The position numbers and the translations under genes are program-made. Under the pieces are notes generated by a model that worked only from the letters and a program-made list of their open reading frames with translations, had not been told where the DNA came from and ran no database searches. From Bacteroidales bacterium (lineage in GTDB: Bacteria > Bacteroidota > Bacteroidia > Bacteroidales > UBA1715), in assembly GCA_024409235.1 (NCBI GenBank), contig JAKSUA010000017.1, positions 1 through 46,009 of the forward strand: a DNA stretch of 46,009 nucleotides, written 5' to 3'. This document shows, piece by piece, positions 25,264 through 33,378 of the stretch (its first letter is position 1; each line of letters starts with the position of its first letter).

Positions 25264-26427
25264 CTATAAGAATTTTAACAAAAAAGACATTCCTATGCCG
25301 AGATATGTTCCGATTGCATAACCAACAAGACCAACAGCTAAACCGCTAACCAAGACTTTTTTATTACCCATAGCACCAACAACAGGAGGCACAAAAGGCG
25401 GGGAACACAGAAATCCGACAATTGCAACAGTGAAAAGATCTCCATGAACTTTCGTAATTCTGCACCAGATAAAATGCAGAACTAAGGAAGTAATCATTAT
25501 CACCAACACAAAAAATGCTAATGACAAACCTGTTTCAGCTAAAATTTTAAAATTGAATTGAGAAGCAACAACAATACTGAAACAAAGAATAAAAATCATT
25601 CCCATTTCAAATGTTTTGGGCAAATGTCTGATTTTCTCGGAAAATGAAGATATAATTCCTAAAGTTGTAACTGTAAGAATCACTATTAATTCATTTAGAT
25701 TTCCTAACAAAAGCAATGAAATTAGAGCGCCAATTATAACATATAGGATTGACAATCCTAATCCGATAAGTGTATAAGGAATTATACGACGGTTTAACAT
25801 ATAGTTATAATTTTCAATGTCCCGAAGTTTTTTTTCATTAACAATTTCTCCGTTGTATTCGTCTTGAAATGGAAGCATTTTCCTGAAAAAATTATATCCT
25901 CCGCCAACAATAAATAGCAATAGGGGAAATGTAACTAACATTTCTATAGTCATTAAACATGTCATTGTTGTTGAATCTGCAGAGATAGCAGAACCTATTG
26001 ATGCAAAATTCATTGTGCCGCCTGTGTATATTCCAATCATCAGAGCGGATATATCTTCAAAATTTGTTATTTCATTATTTCTAAACAAAAAATAAGCACA
26101 TAGTACGGATATAAAAATTGAAATAACTCCACCAACAAGTGCATATATGGTTTTAGGTAATGATTTTGCCCATAAACGAAAATTACAACTAAAAAGCATC
26201 AAAGGAATTGCAACTGGAACTGTTATATTCATAAACCATTTTTGCATAACTAAAAGAGTTTCTACGCCATGTTCTACTTCCATATATCCCGAAATCGCCA
26301 TTATAATTCCAACTGCATAGGCCATAATGACAGTTCCAATTTTCTGAAAAAATTGCCATTTACGAAAAACATAAATAATCAGTAAAGGGAAGAGGAGATA
26401 TATTCCAGCTATTATAAGTATTTGCAT
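25264..26427 (-). CDS. DUF819 family multi-pass membrane protein
   Basis: 387 residues, about ten hydrophobic segments over the whole length. Stretches such as IGIYTGGTMNFASIGSAISADSTTMTCLM and the C-terminal FLCSPPFVPPVVGAMGNKKVLVSGLAVGLVGYAIGTYLG are typical of DUF819, an inner-membrane family of unknown substrate distantly like carrier families. The gene lies just upstream of the riboswitch on the same strand, without a clear terminator between, but it belongs to a different unit because the riboswitch has its own promoter motif. The function is not known. Confidence 0.88.
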   Translation of the reverse strand: MQILIIAGIYLLFPLLIIYVFRKWQFFQKIGTVIMAYAVGIIMAISGYMEVEHGVETLLVMQKWFMNITVPVAIPLMLFSCNFRLWAKSLPKTIYALVGGVISIFISVLCAYFLFRNNEITNFEDISALMIGIYTGGTMNFASIGSAISADSTTMTCLMTIEMLVTFPLLLFIVGGGYNFFRKMLPFQDEYNGEIVNEKKLRDIENYNYMLNRRIIPYTLIGLGLSILYVIIGALISLLLLGNLNELIVILTVTTLGIISSFSEKIRHLPKTFEMGMIFILCFSIVVASQFNFKILAETGLSLAFFVLVIMITSLVLHFIWCRITKVHGDLFTVAIVGFLCSPPFVPPVVGAMGNKKVLVSGLAVGLVGYAIGTYLGIGMSFLLKFL

Positions 26428-26445
26428 ACAATAAATTTAATAGTG

Positions 26446-26453
26446 CAAAACTA
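26446..26453 (-). promoter_or_regulatory. -7 motif of the DUF819 gene
   Basis: Minus-strand TAGTTTTG, 18 bases before the start codon; no clear TTG upstream. Confidence 0.4.
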
Positions 26454-26520
26454 ATAAAATATGTAAAGGAAGAAACTTTAGTGTGAAAGAGAATAAGCGG
26501 ATAATATCCAATATCCTTTT

Positions 26521-26550
26521 TTGTCGAAAAACAATAATAGTGTATTTTTG
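26521..26550 (+). promoter_or_regulatory. Promoter of tRNA-Pro
   Basis: TTG at 26521-26523, 19 bases, TATTTTTG at 26543-26550, ten bases before the mature tRNA. Confidence 0.75.
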
Positions 26551-26560
26551 CTATGATTAT

Positions 26561-26633
26561 CGGGGTTTAGCGCAGTTGGTAGCGCGCTACGTTCGGGACG
26601 TAGAGGTCGCCCGTTCGAATCGGGTAACCCCGA
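26561..26633 (+). tRNA. tRNA-Pro, anticodon CGG
   Basis: Cloverleaf: acceptor CGGGGTT (26561-26567) pairs with AACCCCG (26626-26632), discriminator A; D arm GCGCAGTTGGTAGCGC; anticodon stem CTACG/CGTAG with loop TTCGGGA, anticodon CGG (codon CCG); T arm CCCGTTCGAATCGGG. The 3' CCA is not encoded. It has its own promoter and terminator. No integrase gene is beside it, so there is no sign of use as an attachment site. Confidence 0.95.
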
Positions 26634-26637
26634 CAAA

Positions 26638-26670
26638 AAAGTCCTTTTTCATAAAGGACTTTTCTTTTTT
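26638..26670. terminator. Terminator between tRNA-Pro and rnhA
   Basis: AAAGTCCTTT (26638-26647) and AAAGGACTTT (26653-26662), a 5-base loop, then a T-rich tail. An A-run on the left lets it also end rnhA on the minus strand. Confidence 0.85.
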
Positions 26671-27190
26671 AAAACAATGATGGATTATTTGACAATGAAA
26701 TAGCTGAAGAATATCCAAAATCCTTAGCCAGAACATTTCCATTACCACGTGCAGCTTTAGCTAATTCATCACAACGTTCATTTTCGGGATGCCCAGCATG
26801 ACCTTTTAACCAATGAAAAAGGACTTCGTGTTTTTCTAAAAGAGGGAGTAGTCGTTCCCATAAATCGACATTAATCACAGGCTTTTTGTCTGCTTTTCGC
26901 CAACCTTTCATTTTCCAACTAAATACCCATCCTTTTGTTATAGAGTCAACCACGTATGAAGAATCTGTATAAACTTCTACAATTGATCTTGTTTTTAATT
27001 TCTCCAATCCTGAAATTACACCAAGTAACTCCATTCTGTTATTAGTTGTAAGTTCAAATCCTTCTGCAAATTCTTTTGATTTCCCTGCATAACGGAGAAT
27101 CAAACCATAACCACCTTTACCTGGATTAGGATCTGCAGAGCCATCGGAATAAAGTTCTATATGCGGAGTATTTATTTTCCAGCTTTCCAT
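26669..27190 (-). CDS. rnhA: Ribonuclease HI
   Basis: 173 residues. It degrades the RNA strand of RNA-DNA hybrids. All catalytic acidic residues are visible: Asp in YSDGSADPNPG, Glu in NRMELLG, Asp in YTDSSYV, and Asp in ERCDELA; the handle region and WLKGHAGH are present. The length is slightly above the ~155-residue E. coli form because of a short C-terminal extension. It follows the LRR protein gene by only 9 bases and may share its transcript. Confidence 0.95.
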   Translation of the reverse strand: MESWKINTPHIELYSDGSADPNPGKGGYGLILRYAGKSKEFAEGFELTTNNRMELLGVISGLEKLKTRSIVEVYTDSSYVVDSITKGWVFSWKMKGWRKADKKPVINVDLWERLLPLLEKHEVLFHWLKGHAGHPENERCDELAKAARGNGNVLAKDFGYSSAISLSNNPSLF

Positions 27191-27199
27191 ACAGAAACA

Positions 27200-29866
27200 T
27201 TACTTCGTGATTACCTTGAATGTTTTTTCTCCAACAACAACGATATATGCGGCATTATGTACCACTGGTATTGAATATGCAACTGCATATTCATTTGAAG
27301 CATAAATTAATACTCCTGCAGCAGAATATACACGGACCGGTAAGTTTTCTGCATTTTTAATAATTATGTTTTGCTTGTCTGAGAAAACAACGGCATCATT
27401 TCTTAATGATTTGAAACTCAAATCATTTTCTAATTCGGCAATATTACTGATTGCAATGTTGAAAGGACCGCTTTCTGCTTTTGTTAGTGGATCGTTGGCG
27501 TCAACAACTTCTGGTAGGACTATACCAACATAGTACGATAGTGTTCCTTCTACAGGTTGCAAATCAGTATAGGTCCATGATGATGCAGTTACTTTGTCTA
27601 TTTCTTCCACGGTGTCAGTTGTTACTCTAAAGATAGAGTAGGTAGAAAATTCAACACCTTCGTAGCCGTCCCATGAAAGATTGACTTCGCCTCCGATACC
27701 AACATTTTTCTGTAGATGTATAGTTTTGTGATGGTTGCTTAATTCTGATTCAAAGCCACAAGCGTCAGTTACCGTTAGTTTATATCTATATGATTTTTGT
27801 AGGCTATTTGCTGATTCATCTACATAAATGCTTGTTTCGTTATATGAAACTGTGTCTATAGCTTCATATTGGTCTTTTATGGCAGTTTCACGATAAATTG
27901 TATAGAAGTCTAAAACATCGGAAGGCTCTTTTTTCCAAACAATTAAGTTTGCTGGAGCAGCTTCCTGGCTTACGGTTACTAAACTGATTTCTGGCTCAAG
28001 TTCCCATAATTCTTTTCTTGGTAGATATAAAGTGTCTTGTAGCAATATACCAAGTGCATCTGTAATGCTAATGCTATGTGTGCCGTATGTTATATTTTTT
28101 AGTGTTTTCTCTGTACTGCCATCTTCCCATACAATTGAATAGGGAGGAAGGCCTCCGTGTATTTCAATTGTGATTGCCCCATCTGCTGATTCACAATTAG
28201 GAAGTTCGTATGATGGTTCTATATAGAATATTTCGGCAAAAATAGCTTCAAGAATAAGTGTGTCTTCAGTTAATGTAATAAAACGAGGGTTGTCGGTGTT
28301 TCCGTCACTCCAACCAGTAAATAGGTAACCATCGTATGCGGTTGCTGTAATAGAAAATTCTGAACAAAAATTTCCGTCTTTTTCAATATATCCACGCTCT
28401 TCATCACAAATAGCACGAAAAACAGAATTGCATTCAATGTAATTTGTGAATTCTTTCCAATATTCTTGTGATGTGTACGATTCTAAAGAACCACATGGAA
28501 TATAGACGGGTATTTCTTTATTGACAGAATAAAATGCGTCACTTGTTAGATTTATAGGATTTTCATTTAGGATAGTGATTTCTTCTAAACTATATGTGTT
28601 TTCTAAAATAGCACTACCAATAGTTGTAACGGTCTTTGGTAATGTGAATTTCTTTAATTGGCATTGCGAGAAGGCATTGTTGCCGATTTCTGTTACAGTT
28701 TCTGGTATATGTATTTGTTGTAAGTTTGCACAATCGGAAAATGCTTCTTTCCCAATTGTTGTTAATCCATTTGGTAATAGAATTGTTTGTAATGATGTAC
28801 ATGAACGGAATGCATCGGCTTCAATTTCTTTGATTGTATTAGGTAATGTTATATTAGAAAGACTTTCGCAGTATAAAAATGCTTCTTGTGGTATTATTTC
28901 TACACCTTCTGGTATATCTATAGATTGTAGTTGTGTACAATTTGTGAATGCATTATTGCCAATTTCAGTAATATTTTTTGATAATGAAATTGAAACAAGT
29001 TTAGTACAACTTGAAAAAGTTTCTTTATTTATTTCGGTGACTCCATCTGGAATAATAATATTAGAAATAGCTGTATATCCAAATGCTTTTTCTCCAATAT
29101 CTGTGATGGAACTTGGAATATTTATGTCTGATAAAACTGTACAATAAGCGAAACTGTTTGAACCAATTTCCAAAAGGCTTTCAGGTAAAATTACTTCCTT
29201 TAAATTACTACATAAAGAGAAAGCTTCTTTATCAATAAATTTTACTCCTTCAGGAATATTTATAGATGTAAGACTAGTACATTGATAACAAAAATATTCA
29301 GGTATTGTTTTTAATGATTTACAATTAAGAGTAATACTTGAAAGTTTGCTACATCCCCAAAAAATAGAAGTAGCTATATTTGTTACATTTTCAGGAATTA
29401 CAATAGATTTCAGTGATGAACATTCGTTAAATGTACGTGATTCTAATCTTTGTAATCCGTCCGGTAGAGTTATAGAATTCAATCGACTACAGTCGCTGAA
29501 TGCTTCGGAACCTATAGAAATTACTGAAGATGGTATTGTTATGGTTTGTAATTTTGAACAGCCTTGAAAAGCATTACTGTTGATTTTTGTGATAGTTTCT
29601 GGAAGTGTTACACTTGTAAGTCTAGTGCATTGTAAAAATGCATTTGTCGCGATTTCTGTTACAGTATATTCTTCGTCTTCATATACTATAATTGATGGTA
29701 CAACAACATCTTCAGAATATGAATTAAAATTATAATCTCTAAATGTTACAGATGCTGTTTTCGAATCCACATCTATGCTATAATAAATATTGTCTATTTC
29801 AATGTCTATAGCAAAAGCAATTGTTTCTATTAATAATAAGAGTGGGAGAGTAAATAATCGTTTCAT
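27200..29866 (-). CDS. BspA-like LRR_5 surface protein with SprB/Fn3-type domains and a probable T9SS tail
   Basis: 888 residues. A signal peptide is followed by about 15 LRR_5 repeats (residues ~70-470; unit like AFQGCSKLQTITIPSSVISIG). Then come an InlB/BspA-type repeat region (TGWSDGNTDNPRFITL), a SprB-like segment (CESADGAITIEIHGGLPPYS), fibronectin-III-like sequence (~640-800), and a C-terminal ~75-residue domain (LPVRVYSAAGVLIY ... AAYIVVVGEKTFKVITK) that looks like a type IX secretion sorting domain. Such proteins are cell-surface adhesins or ligand-binding proteins. No enzymatic motif is seen. It precedes rnhA on the same strand, which is probably coincidental. The T9SS call is moderate. 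Confidence 0.85.
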   Translation of the reverse strand: MKRLFTLPLLLLIETIAFAIDIEIDNIYYSIDVDSKTASVTFRDYNFNSYSEDVVVPSIIVYEDEEYTVTEIATNAFLQCTRLTSVTLPETITKINSNAFQGCSKLQTITIPSSVISIGSEAFSDCSRLNSITLPDGLQRLESRTFNECSSLKSIVIPENVTNIATSIFWGCSKLSSITLNCKSLKTIPEYFCYQCTSLTSINIPEGVKFIDKEAFSLCSNLKEVILPESLLEIGSNSFAYCTVLSDINIPSSITDIGEKAFGYTAISNIIIPDGVTEINKETFSSCTKLVSISLSKNITEIGNNAFTNCTQLQSIDIPEGVEIIPQEAFLYCESLSNITLPNTIKEIEADAFRSCTSLQTILLPNGLTTIGKEAFSDCANLQQIHIPETVTEIGNNAFSQCQLKKFTLPKTVTTIGSAILENTYSLEEITILNENPINLTSDAFYSVNKEIPVYIPCGSLESYTSQEYWKEFTNYIECNSVFRAICDEERGYIEKDGNFCSEFSITATAYDGYLFTGWSDGNTDNPRFITLTEDTLILEAIFAEIFYIEPSYELPNCESADGAITIEIHGGLPPYSIVWEDGSTEKTLKNITYGTHSISITDALGILLQDTLYLPRKELWELEPEISLVTVSQEAAPANLIVWKKEPSDVLDFYTIYRETAIKDQYEAIDTVSYNETSIYVDESANSLQKSYRYKLTVTDACGFESELSNHHKTIHLQKNVGIGGEVNLSWDGYEGVEFSTYSIFRVTTDTVEEIDKVTASSWTYTDLQPVEGTLSYYVGIVLPEVVDANDPLTKAESGPFNIAISNIAELENDLSFKSLRNDAVVFSDKQNIIIKNAENLPVRVYSAAGVLIYASNEYAVAYSIPVVHNAAYIVVVGEKTFKVITK

Positions 29867-29941
29867 AATTACATCTAATTTTTGGGTAAATGTAACAACT
29901 ATTTATTTTTTCATCTTGTAATGAATAAAATAGTTATAAAC

Positions 29942-29973
29942 AAAAAAAGCGGTTCATTTGAACCGCTTTTTTT
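29942..29973. terminator. Strong terminator after the FISUMP gene
   Basis: A perfect 14-bp stem, seven A plus GCGGTTC (29942-29955) against GAACCGC plus seven T (29960-29973), with a 4-base loop. Confidence 0.92.
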
Positions 29974-29990
29974 CTATCAATGATTACAGA

Positions 29991-30785
29991 TTACTTCTCA
30001 ACTTGTGTTGAATCAGCTTGTTCTGTTGCACCTGAAACACCATCAACTTCACCTACAGGGCATGTTGTTTTTGGTTGAGCGTATGTGTTTGCAGCATCAT
30101 ATTTACGAACGCAACGAACGCTCAAACCTTTTGTTCTGCCGATGTGGCTCTTAGTAAGACCAACATATTTAGCTTTTTCGCTACCGATATTTCTCATGTA
30201 AACATACATAGCGTTAGCTTCGTTGTGGTCAGTGCTTGTCCACCATAAACCAAGGTTACCTTCTTCGTAGAAATTTCCGTTCTTTTCACGGAAGCCAGCT
30301 GCTACAGCTGAGAAACTTGTGCTGTCCCAACCAATAGTAGTAGGAACTTGATCCCAACCTTCGGCATTTTCAACAGCAGCGTATGTTGCTGCTAATTGTA
30401 ACCAGTCATTTTCTGTAGCAACAGACCAACCTTCTGGACAAAGTTTTTCTGTTTTTACAGCGGCATAGTTGTAAACCATTTCAGCGTTTTCAGCATTGTT
30501 GTACGATGCGCAAGCAGCTTCTGTTGTGTTTGCCCATTGTTCGTTGTCAGAAACAACTGCAATGTCTGTACCGTCGTTTAATTTTGTAGTTTTTAAGTTA
30601 GATGTAAACCATTCGTTTCCACCAATCTTTACTACTTTATATGTGTTGCCTTCAACATCGGCAACTGTATTTACAACATCGTCAGCAGATGCTTGTGGGC
30701 ATCGTGAATATGTTGCTTCTTGTTTTTCTTCGCTACATGCAAATAAGAGTGCAAGGGAAGAAGCTATAATTAATGTTTTTTTCAT
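29991..30785 (-). CDS. FISUMP-domain lipoprotein
   Basis: 264 residues from the Met at 30785 (a longer frame exists, but this start gives the standard lipoprotein signal MKKTLIIASSLALLFACSEE). The FISUMP domain is recognised by VKIGGNEWFTSNLKTTKLNDG, CPEGWSVATENDWLQL, AAGFREKNGNF, LGLWWTST and the final LSVRCVRK. These are exported proteins of unknown function common in Bacteroidetes and Fibrobacteres. The start lies 25 bases behind the sugar-transporter gene, so the two may be co-transcribed; a strong terminator follows. Confidence 0.85.
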   Translation of the reverse strand: MKKTLIIASSLALLFACSEEKQEATYSRCPQASADDVVNTVADVEGNTYKVVKIGGNEWFTSNLKTTKLNDGTDIAVVSDNEQWANTTEAACASYNNAENAEMVYNYAAVKTEKLCPEGWSVATENDWLQLAATYAAVENAEGWDQVPTTIGWDSTSFSAVAAGFREKNGNFYEEGNLGLWWTSTDHNEANAMYVYMRNIGSEKAKYVGLTKSHIGRTKGLSVRCVRKYDAANTYAQPKTTCPVGEVDGVSGATEQADSTQVEK

Positions 30786-30810
30786 TTCTATAGTCTTTAA
30801 CTGTTTGTTA

Positions 30811-32367
30811 TTATGCATTTGCAGCACGTTTTTTAAGTTCAGCCTGAATTTCGTTAACTTTTGCTTTTGTTAGAGGATATTTCCAAATTAAAACAATAGT
30901 TAGAATCATTGATAATGTAGGTATGATTACATACATTTCGCGAACAAGATTCAAGTCAGAAAGTGAAATGACAGGATTTGCGCCATCAATACCAATAAGT
31001 ACAAGAACATAACCGGCGATGATTGATACGATTGCAATAGCAAGTTTAATTAAGAAACCTGATACTGCAGTAAACATACCTTCACGACGACCACCGTGTT
31101 CGTATTCATCGTAGTCACAAATGTCTGCTGTAAAAGCACCGATCAATGGCCAGCACATTGCCAATCCCATATTGATGATTACTGGAGGGAATACAGCTAA
31201 GAATGGAGTAGTTGGAGTGAATAGGAACCAACTTGATACATATCCAATGATTGCAATGGTAGAACCCATAATCAATAATGTGCGTTTATCGAAGAATTTT
31301 GCAATACGGTTAACGATGATAACCATAAGAATTTGTGTCGCAGGTTGAAGAATTGCAGTGTAAACACCAATATGACCTGCTAATTCTTTGTGGGTAACAA
31401 ATTGTTCTTCAAATGAGAATGTGAAAGGATGTCTCCAAGTCCAATTGAAAATGTTATGCATACCATCTGAACATACATGGTACATTGATATGTAACCAAG
31501 CAATGGCAACATAAAGAACAAAGCTACATATACAAAGAATAATGATCCCATTAACAAAAGGAATGGTTTCGATTTGAATGTTACTTTAACTGAATCAAGT
31601 AGAGATTCTTGATCTTTTGATTGTGTGTCAGCTTTTGTGAATATTGATTTGATGAATCCTTTAGTAGCTTGTCCGAAGGATTCATTTTCTTTTGATTTAT
31701 CAATGATTTTTTCTTTGCAGAAAAGTGCTGGTATAATACCAAATATAATAATAAGTACACCAACAATAAGACCAAGGTTACGAGCACCATCAACTTCGTC
31801 GCCGGCACCTTTTAGGAAATCCATTTGACAAAGTAGGTAAGCAGAGCCAACAAGAATACCAACTACATAAGAGAAGATAGATTTGTAGGTTTGTAATTTG
31901 GTTCGTTCAGCGTAATCTTCTTCTAGTTCTAGTCCTAATGCACCAAAAGGCATTTGCCAAATAGCCATTACAATGTAGAAGATAGAAACTACACCAATAA
32001 AGTAAACTGCTTGGAATGTGCCATGTGTACGAGGAGTAAACCAAATGGCAATGAAAGCAAGAGCCATAACAATGGCACCAAGAACAATCCAAGGACGACG
32101 GCGTCCCCATTTAGAACGCGTATTGTCACTCTTGTTACCAAAGAAAGTGTCGGAAACAGCCTCGATAAATTTCGAACCACTTGTTGCGATGGTAATGATA
32201 AGTGGGCTTACACCCATACCAATCTGGAAGATGTTGAAACTTAACGATGGGAATACATTCATAGCAAGGTTTTCGGCAATACCACCACTAGACCAAGCTA
32301 GTTTTTCTCCTGGAGTGGAGAGCGATTTGGACTCATTTTGTTTGTCCATATTTTCAGTATTATTCAT
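30811..32367 (-). CDS. GPH/MelB-type sugar-cation symporter
   Basis: 518 residues, about twelve membrane segments. The opening LAWSSGGIAENLAMNVF and the loop VSDTFFGNKSDNTRSKWGRRRPWIVLGAI (the KWGRRRPW loop with flanking Asp residues) identify the glycoside-pentoside-hexuronide family of cation-coupled sugar transporters. The C-terminal half includes CDYDEYEHGGRREGMF, also characteristic. It probably imports an oligosaccharide, but the substrate cannot be read from the sequence. It precedes the FISUMP lipoprotein gene by 25 bases. A -7 motif lies just upstream. Confidence 0.88.
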   Translation of the reverse strand: MNNTENMDKQNESKSLSTPGEKLAWSSGGIAENLAMNVFPSLSFNIFQIGMGVSPLIITIATSGSKFIEAVSDTFFGNKSDNTRSKWGRRRPWIVLGAIVMALAFIAIWFTPRTHGTFQAVYFIGVVSIFYIVMAIWQMPFGALGLELEEDYAERTKLQTYKSIFSYVVGILVGSAYLLCQMDFLKGAGDEVDGARNLGLIVGVLIIIFGIIPALFCKEKIIDKSKENESFGQATKGFIKSIFTKADTQSKDQESLLDSVKVTFKSKPFLLLMGSLFFVYVALFFMLPLLGYISMYHVCSDGMHNIFNWTWRHPFTFSFEEQFVTHKELAGHIGVYTAILQPATQILMVIIVNRIAKFFDKRTLLIMGSTIAIIGYVSSWFLFTPTTPFLAVFPPVIINMGLAMCWPLIGAFTADICDYDEYEHGGRREGMFTAVSGFLIKLAIAIVSIIAGYVLVLIGIDGANPVISLSDLNLVREMYVIIPTLSMILTIVLIWKYPLTKAKVNEIQAELKKRAANA

Positions 32368-32398
32368 AAATGAGAAAATAAATTTATTTTTATTACGG

Positions 32399-32406
32399 CA
32401 AATGTA
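32399..32406 (-). promoter_or_regulatory. -7 motif of the sugar-symporter gene
   Basis: Minus-strand TACATTTG, 31 bases before the start; no TTG at the standard distance. Confidence 0.4.
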
Positions 32407-32466
32407 AGACTTTTTCTCCTAAAAATTATGGGTTAGTTATGTTTTTGCTCACAATTGTTAATAAAA

Positions 32467-32489
32467 AAAGCAAGCCTAAGACTTGCTTT
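32467..32489 (-). terminator. Terminator of rnr-cysE
   Basis: AAAGCAAG (32467-32474) and CTTGCTTT (32482-32489), 7-base loop; on the minus strand a T-run follows at once. Confidence 0.82.
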
Positions 32490-32493
32490 CTTT

Positions 32494-33378
32494 TTAATTT
32501 TTCTGTGATTGAGAGTATAAAACTTTGGAATTTGGTTCCACATCGTGTGTTACCCAAACGTTTGCTCCAATAATTGAATCTTTCCCAATGGTAATTCTAC
32601 CTAATAATGTTGCATTCGAATAAATTACCACGTTATCTTCAACAATAGGGTGGCGTGGTATTCCTTTAATCGGGTTGCCATTTTCGTCCAACGGGAAGTT
32701 TTTTGCTCCCAACGTTACACCTTGATATAACTGTACATGATTACCAATAATACATGTTGCACCAATAACAACACCGGTTCCGTGGTCAATTGTGAAATAT
32801 TCACCGATTTGAGCGGCAGGGTGTATGTCAATACCTGTTGCCGAATGTGCCATTTCTGTAATAATTCTTGGAATCAGCGGAACTTCCAACAAAAGTAATT
32901 CATGTGCTATTCTATAATGCAACAATGTTTTTATTACTGGATAGCAAAATATTATTTCTCCAAACGACTTTGCCGCCGGATCACCATTGTATGCAGCCTG
33001 AATGTCCATCGACAGCATGTGGCGTATGTAGGGGAGTTTTTGAATAAATGCGACGGTCGTTTTTTCACTCTTCTTTGACACTTCTTCGCTGTTAGACTGC
33101 TCACCGTCAAACATAAGGCCACGAAAAACCTGCTGAGACAGCATAGCATAGAGTTTATCGATGTTCACTCCTGTATAAAATTCAATAGTATCGGTACAAA
33201 CCACATCTTTACCAAAATAACCAGGAAATATAATTTCTTGAATTGTCTCCACAATTTTTGCCAAAGCATTTACCGATGGCATAGGCACATCACCGTTCGA
33301 TTTATGGAATACAAGATTATATGATTCCGGTGATGATAGTTCTTTGACCGTTTGTAATATTTGTGATCTATTGTTCAT
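32494..33378 (-). CDS. cysE: Serine O-acetyltransferase (EpsC/CysE type)
   Basis: 294 residues. It acetylates serine with acetyl-CoA, the first step of cysteine synthesis. The C-terminal left-handed beta helix is seen in the hexapeptide run DIHPAAQIGEYF, then FTIDHGTGVVIGATCIIG (with the catalytic Asp-His pair), VQLYQGVTLGAK, and IPRHPIVEDNVVIYSNATLLG. The N-terminal helical part fits the longer EpsC-type enzymes. It overlaps the rnr gene by 11 bases, so it is translated from the same message, and a terminator follows. No feedback leader is visible. Confidence 0.93.
   Translation of the reverse strand: MNNRSQILQTVKELSSPESYNLVFHKSNGDVPMPSVNALAKIVETIQEIIFPGYFGKDVVCTDTIEFYTGVNIDKLYAMLSQQVFRGLMFDGEQSNSEEVSKKSEKTTVAFIQKLPYIRHMLSMDIQAAYNGDPAAKSFGEIIFCYPVIKTLLHYRIAHELLLLEVPLIPRIITEMAHSATGIDIHPAAQIGEYFTIDHGTGVVIGATCIIGNHVQLYQGVTLGAKNFPLDENGNPIKGIPRHPIVEDNVVIYSNATLLGRITIGKDSIIGANVWVTHDVEPNSKVLYSQSQKN

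Noticed and set aside
26561..26633. tRNA-Pro as the attachment site of the mobile region
   Set aside because: It lies about 9 kb from the element module with core genes between, and no integrase or tRNA 3'-end repeat is seen beside the island.
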